NCBI GenBank assembly: GCA_025454635.1
Contig: JALOOB010000002.1
Location: 1 to 42,487 of the forward strand
Source of the DNA: Anaerolineae bacterium
GTDB lineage: Bacteria > Chloroflexota > Anaerolineae > CG2-30-64-16
Direction: 5' to 3'
DNA length: 42,487 nucleotides
Part shown: piece by piece, positions 35,946 to 42,487 of the stretch
Position numbering within the stretch: position 1 is the stretch's first letter
Layout: every line of letters starts with the position of its first letter
Position numbers and translations under genes: made by a program
Notes under the pieces: model-generated
Seen by the model: only the letters and a program-made list of their open reading frames with translations
Told to the model about the DNA's origin: nothing
Database searches by the model: none

Positions 35946-37190
35946 ATGCCAAACGAGGGGCGAGAATCAGCAGGTGCGGGCCGCGCATGGATGACGGGCG
36001 TGGGTGTCGCAGTCGCGCTGTTAGTCACACTGAGTGGGGCGGCATGGACCGCCCGCGCCGCAACCGTCGCCATTCTGCCGCCTCCGCGGCCACTTGCAGG
36101 CTCACAGCCCTTCGCAACGCTCCTGTGCAAGTTCGCCGGCGTTGCTGTTGAGCCGGTGTCGATATCCTATTTCGACCGTCTGATGCTTGAAGGACCGGAA
36201 AGCCTGGATCAGTATTGGCGCGCAATGTCGTCGGGCAGGATCAACGTGGCCGGCAGCCAGGCCTTCGGGTGGTTCGCCATGCCGCATCCGCCCCGCGTCT
36301 ACCGAAACAACGAGCCAGACAGCGCGGAACTCGAAGCGCTCGCGCGCGATTGCAGCGCCGCGGCCGACGCGGATGTCGATTTCACCAGGTTCACGGGTAT
36401 CAACCTCGTCTTCAACGAGTGCCTGCTGCGCCCGCGCGGGGGCGAAATGGCCCTGACTCTTGACGGGGTGCGGCGGCGCTTTCGCGTACTGTGGCTCTGC
36501 CCCGGCGCCTCGGCTGCTCACCAGATCGTCGCGCACGAGATGGGCCACTCCTTTGGCCTCACGCACTCGACAGATGAGGACGGCGACGAATACGGGAATA
36601 CCTGGGACGTCATGAGCGTTGCGGGGTATTGCGCGGGCGAGTCGGACTTCGGTCTCCTCGCGCAAGAGCCAATTGCGTTCAACAAGGATCTGCTCGGCTG
36701 GATACCGCCGGAACGCAAGTTCCGCTCTCCAGGCCGAGAGGCGCGGACCATCGTTCTCGATGCCGCAGACGGCGGGACGGGTTATCTGATCGCTGAAATC
36801 CCTCTGGGTAGGAGCCGGATGTACACGGTGGAGGCCCGCGTGCGCGCGGGGTTCGACGACGCGCTTTCAACCTCCGGCGTGTTGATACACGAGGTAGACT
36901 TCCGTCGTCAGAACAAAGCGCGTTTGGTCTCACCGCAGAGCAACCGCGCAGGGGACGTCGCGGGAATGTTCGGCGGTTGGAGCGCGGGTGCGACGTTTGA
37001 CGACGCAGTGAGCGGTGTGTCGGTGCGGGTGGACGAGGCGTTGGAGAATGGCTTCATCGTCACGATCAGCCAGGGAACCACGCCCGCGCAGATCGTTCGA
37101 TCCGGTGGGCCTGTGCGCCTTGCTCCCCACGCGTCCGGCCAACGAAGTTCTGCATCGAGCCCGATCTGCGGGGATGAGACGCGCAACTAA
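35946..37190 (+). CDS. secreted metzincin-type zinc metalloprotease
   Basis: A 414-residue exported protein. A signal sequence (VGVAVALLVTLSGAAWTARA) lies near the N-terminus; ATG starts at 35946 and 35991 are both possible and neither has a strong Shine-Dalgarno. The active site is HEMGHSFGLTH (197-207), the extended HExxHxxGxxH of metzincins, with DVM (M223) as the Met-turn. The segment before it (YWRAMSSGRINVAGS) and the one after (FNKDLLGWIPP) resemble M6-type secreted peptidases. A beta-rich C-domain follows. It is likely to digest extracellular protein. It has its own promoter and no neighbour of related role. Confidence 0.85.
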   Translation: MPNEGRESAGAGRAWMTGVGVAVALLVTLSGAAWTARAATVAILPPPRPLAGSQPFATLLCKFAGVAVEPVSISYFDRLMLEGPESLDQYWRAMSSGRINVAGSQAFGWFAMPHPPRVYRNNEPDSAELEALARDCSAAADADVDFTRFTGINLVFNECLLRPRGGEMALTLDGVRRRFRVLWLCPGASAAHQIVAHEMGHSFGLTHSTDEDGDEYGNTWDVMSVAGYCAGESDFGLLAQEPIAFNKDLLGWIPPERKFRSPGREARTIVLDAADGGTGYLIAEIPLGRSRMYTVEARVRAGFDDALSTSGVLIHEVDFRRQNKARLVSPQSNRAGDVAGMFGGWSAGATFDDAVSGVSVRVDEALENGFIVTISQGTTPAQIVRSGGPVRLAPHASGQRSSASSPICGDETRN

Positions 37191-37247
37191 TCGGACTTGC
37201 GCTTCGTAGTGAAGGGTGTAATCATTGAGCCAGAAGGAGCCCTTCCT

Positions 37248-37787
37248 ATGAACGCAGATCGCACGCGCAGCCTCGCCTCTCTTGCCGTCGGCGCGGGCCT
37301 CATTGCCCTCGGCGCGCTGTTTCTGCTCGGCACGGTCTTCCGGATCAACGTCTGGGGCGCGCTGTGGCCGTTCTTTATCATCGTGCCCGGGCTGTTGTTC
37401 TTCGTGGGCATGTTCGCGCTTGGGAAGCCGGGCGCGCCGCTCGCGGTTCCCGGGAGCATCGTGACGACCGTCGGCCTGATCCTCTTCTTCCAGAACCTCA
37501 CCGGGCTGTGGGCGACGTGGGCATACGCGTGGGCGTTGATCTTCCCGACCGCGGTCGGCATCGGCATCGCGATTGCGGGGCTGTGGGGCGACGACACCAG
37601 CGCCGTCCGCGTCGGCACGGTCATGGCGGGCATTGGCCTGGCGATCCTGCTCTTCTTCGCCTTCTTCTTCGAGGTGATCCTTAACCTCAATGGCTTGCGG
37701 AGCGGCCTGTTCGGGTCGATCATGATCCCGGTGCTAATCATTGGCGCGGGGATCGTCTTCCTGATCTTTGCGCTGCGGCGGCGCTGA
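37248..37787 (+). CDS. small multi-pass membrane protein (DUF5668/LiaF-N-like)
   Basis: A 179-residue protein with five or six hydrophobic segments covering most of its length. The ATG at 37248 follows AGAAGGAG (37232-37239). The first two segments, VGAGLIALGALFLLGTVF and GALWPFFIIVPGLLFFVG, resemble the LiaI/LiaF transmembrane (DUF5668) unit, which occurs in envelope-stress proteins; the match is by eye only. The C-terminus ends in Arg residues on the cytoplasmic side. It is followed by an intrinsic terminator. Confidence 0.75.
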   Translation: MNADRTRSLASLAVGAGLIALGALFLLGTVFRINVWGALWPFFIIVPGLLFFVGMFALGKPGAPLAVPGSIVTTVGLILFFQNLTGLWATWAYAWALIFPTAVGIGIAIAGLWGDDTSAVRVGTVMAGIGLAILLFFAFFFEVILNLNGLRSGLFGSIMIPVLIIGAGIVFLIFALRRR

Positions 37788-37843
37788 TCCCTGCCAAGGG
37801 GAGTTGAACTCACTGATATAGCGCTCACCGCCGTATGATAATA

Positions 37844-37878
37844 CCGCCACGGACGCGCCGCGCACCGTGGCGGTTTTT
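37844..37878 (+). terminator. intrinsic terminator
   Basis: CCGCCACGG (37844-37852) pairs exactly with CCGTGGCGG (37865-37873), with one more A-T pair at its base, and TTTTT follows (37874-37878). It is 57 bases after the membrane-protein stop and 33 before the next start, so it separates the two transcripts or acts in the leader of the second. Confidence 0.8.
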
Positions 37879-37910
37879 CGCGTCCGCAATCTTCGCGGAG
37901 GCGCGCTGTT

Positions 37911-39614
37911 ATGGCGATACCGGTCATCCTGGCGGTCGACGACGACGCGGCGATCCTCGCCGCGGTGGAGCGCGATCTGAATGCGCGCTACGGTAGCGAA
38001 TACCGCGTGGTGACTGCGCCGTCCCTCGAAGCGGGCATCGAGGCGCTGACCGAAATGCGCGTGCGGGGCGAGGCCGTCGCGCTCGTCCTGGCGGACCTCC
38101 AGATGCCTGAGCGCGCAGGGTTCGCGCTGTTGCGCGCTGCGAGCGAGTTGGCGCCGGACGCGCGCCGCGTTGCGCTCGCAGCGTTTACGCAGGGCGATGC
38201 GGCGGTCGACGCGCTGGGTGAGGGCGTGTCACATCACACCTGCCTCAAACCGTGGGATCCGCCCGACGAGCGCGTCTTTCCGCTGCTCGACGACCTGCTC
38301 GCAGACTGGGTCGCGTGCTACCGGCCTGTGGAAGAAGCGATCCGCCTCGTCGGCTATCGGTGGTCACCGGACGACAGCGCGCTGCGCGCGTTCATGGCGC
38401 GCAACCAACTCCCGTACCGCTGGGTCGATGCGGGCGACGATGCAACGCGCGGCGAGGCCGAGGCCCTGCTCCACAGCGTAGGCTTAGACGAGGGGGACCT
38501 GCCCCTCGTTATCTTCCCCGACGGAACGCACCTGTCGCAGCCCGAGCCGCGCGCGCTTGCCGAGAAGGCGGGCTTGCAGACCGAGCCGGAAGAGCAGCAC
38601 TACGACTTCGTCATCGTGGGGGCTGGACCCGCCGGGCTTGCGGCAGCGGTCTACGCAGCTTCTGAAGGGCTGACAACGCTCGTCATCGAGCGCGAGGCGG
38701 CAGGCGGGCAAGCGGGGCAGAGCGCGCGCATCGAGAACTATCTCGGCTTTCCGAGCGGGCTGAGCGGGCAGGAATTGACGCATCGCGCGCGGCATCAAGC
38801 CACGCGATTTGGCGCGGAGATTCTCACCGCGCAGGAGGCAACCCGCATCGAGGCGCATGGCCGCTACAAGCGGGTCTTCCTGGGCGACAGTTCCCAGGTC
38901 TCGTGCGAGGCGCTGCTGATCGCCACCGGCGTGCAGTATCGTACGCTTGACATAACGGGGTGTGGCGATCTGATCGGCGCGGGGGTGTACTACGGCGCCG
39001 CGATGAGCGACACGATGTGCGTAATCAATAGCGAGGCGTATATCGTCGGCGCGGGGAATTCGGCGGGGCAGGCCGCGCTCTACCTGGCGCGCCATGCGCG
39101 TCGCGTGACCATCGTCGCACGCGGGGAGGACCTGGACGACAGCATGTCGCACTACCTGATCGACCGTATCGAGAAGGACCCTAAGATTCGCGTGCTCACG
39201 CAGACAGAGGTCGTCGCCGCCTTCGGTCGCCCGGGCGATGAACCCGGGGAGCAACGACTGGACAAGATCACACTGCGCAAGCGCGACACCGGCGACGAGG
39301 AGACCGTCGAGGCGTCGGGCCTGTTCATCTTCGTCGGCGCTGCGCCGCGCACCGATTGGCTGGCTGATCTGCTGCTGCGCGACGAGAACGGCTACGTCCT
39401 CACCGGGCCGGATGTGCTCCGCACGGGCCGCGGGGATCGTCAGGCCGGCGGGAATCCCTGGACGCTTGACCGGCAGCCTCTCTGGCTCGAAACCAGCGTG
39501 CCTGGCATTTTTGCGGCCGGTGACGTGCGCTCCCGCTCGATAAAACGGGTTGCCTCTGCCGTGGGTGAGGGCTCGATGTGCGTGGCCTTCGTCCACGAGT
39601 ATCTGCGGAGCTAA
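37911..39614 (+). CDS. response regulator / glutaredoxin-like / thioredoxin reductase-like fusion
   Basis: A 567-residue protein with three parts. Residues 1-130 are a CheY-type receiver with the acidic pocket (D10-D12), the phospho-acceptor D62 (LADLQMP) and K113. Residues about 140-222 look like a glutaredoxin fold (GYRWSPDDSALRAFMARNQL) without the CxxC. Residues 230-567 are a thioredoxin reductase-like flavoprotein with FAD-binding GAGPAG (237-242), NAD(P)H-binding GAGNSAG (380-386) and GIFAAGDVR (532-540). Where thioredoxin reductase has its CxxC, this protein has GVYYGAAMSD (358-367). Fused response regulator/thioredoxin reductase proteins are a known group. Disulfide chemistry therefore seems unlikely by the usual route, and the electron acceptor is unknown. 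No histidine kinase is adjacent. Confidence 0.88.
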   Translation: MAIPVILAVDDDAAILAAVERDLNARYGSEYRVVTAPSLEAGIEALTEMRVRGEAVALVLADLQMPERAGFALLRAASELAPDARRVALAAFTQGDAAVDALGEGVSHHTCLKPWDPPDERVFPLLDDLLADWVACYRPVEEAIRLVGYRWSPDDSALRAFMARNQLPYRWVDAGDDATRGEAEALLHSVGLDEGDLPLVIFPDGTHLSQPEPRALAEKAGLQTEPEEQHYDFVIVGAGPAGLAAAVYAASEGLTTLVIEREAAGGQAGQSARIENYLGFPSGLSGQELTHRARHQATRFGAEILTAQEATRIEAHGRYKRVFLGDSSQVSCEALLIATGVQYRTLDITGCGDLIGAGVYYGAAMSDTMCVINSEAYIVGAGNSAGQAALYLARHARRVTIVARGEDLDDSMSHYLIDRIEKDPKIRVLTQTEVVAAFGRPGDEPGEQRLDKITLRKRDTGDEETVEASGLFIFVGAAPRTDWLADLLLRDENGYVLTGPDVLRTGRGDRQAGGNPWTLDRQPLWLETSVPGIFAAGDVRSRSIKRVASAVGEGSMCVAFVHEYLRS

Positions 39615-39706
39615 ACCGATTGATGATTGAAGATGACAGATTAGGGGCGTCACTCAGGCGCAGGAATCAGGTCCGATCTGCGATGTTCAATCTTCAATCA
39701 GTTTAG
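39611..39706. repeat. long imperfect inverted repeat (ATTGAAGAT family)
   Basis: Arms of 31 bases at 39611-39641 and 39676-39706 agree at 26 positions as reverse complements, around a 34-nt spacer. The left arm contains the stop codon of the preceding gene. The core GATTGAAGAT is shared with the hairpin at 3547-3586. Confidence 0.7.
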
Positions 39707-39741
39707 TCGCGCCTGCCCTCCGCGGCGACCCGTCTCGTGAA

Positions 39742-39770
39742 TTGCCCCTACCTCCGCACAGGCATATAAT
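39742..39770 (+). promoter_or_regulatory. promoter for pepF
   Basis: TTGCCC (39742-39747) and a perfect TATAAT (39765-39770) are 17 bases apart; the leader to the ATG at 39823 is about 46 nt. Confidence 0.65.
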
Positions 39771-39822
39771 TGCCCGGTGTCTGGTCCACCCAGCGTATCA
39801 ATCGCTCGCAAAGGAGCAGCGT

Positions 39823-41620
39823 ATGGCTTCCGCATCCCCGCGTTGGGATCTTTCTAACGTCTTTCCCGGCCTCGAGTCACCCGAGTTTGCAGCAGCAATG
39901 GCGCGCTACGAGCAGAAGGTGGGCGAACTCGAGCAGGTCTTCGCCGGACGCGTCGCGGCGCTCGGGCCTGACTCGCCGCGCGCAGAGGTCGCGGCCGCGC
40001 TGGCGGACGTGCTCGCCCGGTTCAACGACCTCGGCGAGCGGGCCGGCACGCTGGGTCCCTATATCGCCTCATTCGTCACCACGGATTCTCGCAACACCTT
40101 TGCGCGGCGGCTTGACTCCGAGTTCGACCTCATAGGCGTCCGTTTTCGCCAGCTCAACACGCGCTTCCAGGCATGGGCCGGGTCGTTGGCGCCCGTTCTC
40201 GACGATCTCATCGCGTCCGAGCCCACAGTCGCGGCGCATACGTTTGTGGTGCGCGAGGCCGCTGAGCAGAGCCGCTACCTCATGCCGCAGGAGCAGGAAG
40301 AACTCGCTGCGGAGCTATCTTTGAGCAGCACGACCCTCTGGAGCAACCTGCAGGGCGTGGTGACCTCGCAGTTGACGTCCGAGTTCGAGTTGGACGGCGA
40401 AGTCAAGACGCTGCCCTTGCCCGCGCTCATCAACCTGCATTCGCATCCCGACGAGGCGGTGCGGCGCCGCGCATACGAGGCGGAGTTGGCGGTGCTCGCA
40501 TCCGCCCGCGAGCCGCTCGCCGCGGCGATGAATGGCATCAAGGGCACGACCAACACGATCAACCGGCGCCGCGGCCGCGCGGACGCGCTGCACCAGGCGC
40601 TCGACGATTCGCGTATCGACCGGGCCACGCTCGAAGCGATGCTCGGCGCGATGGAAGAGTCTTTCCTCACGTTCCGAAAATACTGGCGCGCGAAGGCGCA
40701 CCGGTTGGGGAAGGAGCAACTCCCGTGGTGGGACGTCGCCGTCGGGCGAGAGCAAGAAGGTGTACGGGTGGGAAGAGGCGCGGGCCTTCATCCTCCGGCA
40801 CTTTGCCGGTTTCTCGCCGAAACTTGCGGAGTTGGCGCGGCGCGCGTTCGACGGTGGCTGGATCGACGCGGAGCAGCGGCCGGGCAAGCGCGGCGGCGCA
40901 TTCTGCATGAAGGTGTGGGGGCCGCGCGAGTCGCGCGTCCTGAGCAACTTCGACGGCTCGCTCGACCAGGTCTCGACCCTCGCTCACGAGTTGGGGCACG
41001 CTTTTCATAACGAGTGCCTCTTCGCGGCCGGCAAGCCGCCGCTGCTCGCTGACACACCGATGGTGCTTGCGGAGACTGCATCGATCATGTGCGAGACGGT
41101 CGTGATGCAGGCGGTGCTGGGCGAGACGACCGATCCTGCGGAACAGCTTAACATCCTCGAAACGTCGCTGATCGGCGACGCGCAGGTCATCGTTGACATC
41201 TACTCGCGCTTCCTATTCGAGCGGGAGGTGTTTGAGCGCCGCGAGAAGAGCGAACTGTCGGCCGACGACCTCTGCGACGCGATGCGCCGCGCGCAACTGG
41301 CCACGTATGGCGACGCGCTGGACGAGCGATACCTGCATCCGTATATGTGGACGTGGAAGCCCCACTATTACCGCAGTGAGCTCTCCTTCTACAACTTCCC
41401 GTACGCGTTCGGCCTCCTGTTTGGCACGGGCTTGTACGCAATCTACCAGCAGCGGGGCGAGGCCTTCGTGCCGGACTACGTCGACCTGTTGGCCTCGACC
41501 GGCGAAGGCCCGGCCGCCGAGTTGGCCGCGCGCTTCGGCATCGACATTCGTGATCGCAAGTTCTGGTCGGACAGCCTCGCGGTGATTGGCGAGAAGATCG
41601 ACCGTTACTGCGCGCTCTAG
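39823..41620 (+). pseudogene. pepF: oligoendopeptidase F (M3 family), frameshifted
   Basis: The first frame runs from the ATG at 39823 (AAGGAG at 39811-39816) and encodes a normal PepF N-terminal half to LPWWDV (40732-40737). Homology then continues in the +1-shifted frame from PSGESKKVYGWEEA (40739) to the stop at 41620. Between the two only a single base remains where the family normally has two residues (as in WWD-x-FAP-x-G), which fits a 5-base deletion. The second half keeps the zinc site HELGH and the rest of the M3 fold, and the restored length would be about 600 residues, normal for PepF. No other damage is seen, so this is either a very recent mutation or an assembly error. The first frame would otherwise end at 41010. 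Confidence 0.85.
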
Positions 41621-41685
41621 CCAAGGCACGGGTTCCTCGTAAGAAACCTGTGTTCCACTCTCAACGCAAAGGACGCATCGCGCAA

Positions 41686-42487
41686 TGAACCTCGGAAAAA
41701 CCATCCGCCTCAAGCGGCTCTTCAGCCACCACACCGGCCGCTTCTGCTCCATCGCCGTCGACCACCTGCTTGGCTACGGCCAGGACATGCCTCCAGGGCT
41801 GCTCCACATCAAGCCGTCGCTGGCCGCCATCATGGCCGCGAAGCCGGATGCAGTGACCATGCACAAGGGCATCGCCGCATCGCTCTGGCCGCAGTACGCG
41901 GGGCAGGTCCCGCTGATCATTCAGGGGTCCGGCATCAAGACGGACGACAGCGCACAGGAGATGTTCGCGACGCCCGAAGATGCGGTCCGGCTCGGCGCGG
42001 ACGCGTTCGCCGTCGCGGCGTTCATTCGCGGCGCGACCGAGGGTTCGATGCTGCGCGCCGTCGCGGACTCAGTCCGCCAGGCGTCATACTACGAGATTCC
42101 CGTCATCTGCCACATCTACCCCCGGGTGTGGGACTCCAACGGCGCCGTCAGCATCTCGTACCGCCCCGAGGACATCGCTTGGGCCGCGCGCTGCGCGGTG
42201 GAGGTGGGCGCGGATGTGGTCAAGACGCCGTACTGCGGCGATATCGCGGCGCACCGGCAGATCGTTGACGACTGTCCCGTGCCGATGGTCGCCGCCGGCG
42301 GACCCAAGACCAGCACGTTCGAGGAGGCGCTCCAGCAGATGTGGGAGGTGGTCGAGGCGGGCGCGCTGGGAGCGACCATTGGCCGGAACGCCTGGGGCTT
42401 CCCCAACATCACCGCGAACGTCGAGGCATTCAAGGCCGTCATCCACGACCGCCTCACGCCGGCGGATGCGCTGGCGCAGGCCGGGCT
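41686..42487 (+). CDS. class I aldolase (DeoC/LacD/FbaB-like), 5' part
   Basis: The frame opens at the ATG at 41686 (AAAGGA about 12 bases upstream) and is still open at the window end after 267 codons. The product begins MNLGKTIRLKRLFSHHTGRF and contains AVDHLLGYG, KPDAVTMHKG, and VVKTPYCGD with a lysine placed as the Schiff-base residue of the DeoC/LacD/FbaB aldolase family; GGPKTSTFEEAL and GATIGRNAWG form the phosphate-binding end. It probably splits a sugar phosphate such as fructose bisphosphate, tagatose bisphosphate or a keto-deoxy sugar. The exact substrate is not determined. A partial AGAAACC repeat lies between it and pepF. Confidence 0.88.

Noticed and set aside
37804-37841. Promoter TTGAAC ... 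GATAAT before the response-regulator fusion
   Set aside because: The spacing is about 26 bases, too long for a sigma-70 promoter, and the start would fall in the terminator stem.
40732-40760. Programmed frameshift in pepF
   Set aside because: There is no slippery heptamer or downstream stem, PepF is not known to use frameshifting, and codons for conserved residues are missing at the junction, which fits a deletion.

Overview
The window reads as a stretch of core chromosome from a GC-rich, didermally uncomplicated, free-living bacterium, most likely a member of the Chloroflexota (Anaerolineae-like). The pointers are an ECF sigma factor followed by DUF5667 and DUF5666 proteins, a DUF1385 (YqhQ) protein, YfhO and GT39 membrane proteins side by side, and many short intergenic inverted repeats. 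The phylum is an inference from gene content; no rRNA or tRNA gene is present to confirm it. No CRISPR array, intact insertion sequence or prophage was seen.

Layout. 1-7.6 kb (+): end of a YqhQ-like protein, malate dehydrogenase, GTP-type PEP carboxykinase, a queuosine-precursor transporter overlapping the GTPase Era, a Yip1 protein, a CBS-ACT protein and thymidylate synthase. 7.6-16.4 kb (-): a nusA operon, nusA-ylxR-infB-rbfA-nrnA-truB-ribF, whose last gene is a fusion of RibF to a complete archease domain. A strong promoter and a hairpin lie ahead of nusA. 16.4-19.3 kb (-): tgt, uppP and a PstS-like lipoprotein, tightly packed. 19.3-25.1 kb: a membrane protein (+), FmdB zinc ribbon (-), and a GT39/YfhO pair (-) for envelope glycosylation. 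25.2-27.9 kb: formate-THF ligase (-), facing away from a stand-alone IS630-type HTH protein (+). 27.9-33.4 kb (-): CDP-alcohol phosphatidyltransferase, ECF sigma factor, a DUF5667 membrane protein that probably acts as its anti-sigma, and a secreted DUF5666/propeller protein. 33.4-42.5 kb (+): sirtuin, methyltransferase, lectin-like protein, secreted metzincin protease, small membrane protein, a response regulator/thioredoxin-reductase fusion, a frameshifted oligoendopeptidase F and the start of a class I aldolase.

How the genes work together. Malate dehydrogenase and PEPCK convert malate/oxaloacetate to PEP. Formate-THF ligase and ThyA supply and use one-carbon folates. The YhhQ-type transporter and Tgt are both needed for queuosine salvage. 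The nusA operon couples transcription, ribosome maturation, tRNA modification and flavin synthesis.

The most notable points are the RibF-archease fusion, the sigma/anti-sigma/secreted-propeller operon, a 29-nt palindrome that sits between the Shine-Dalgarno and start codon of thyA, and several families of hairpin repeats that overlap gene ends and supply stop codons.
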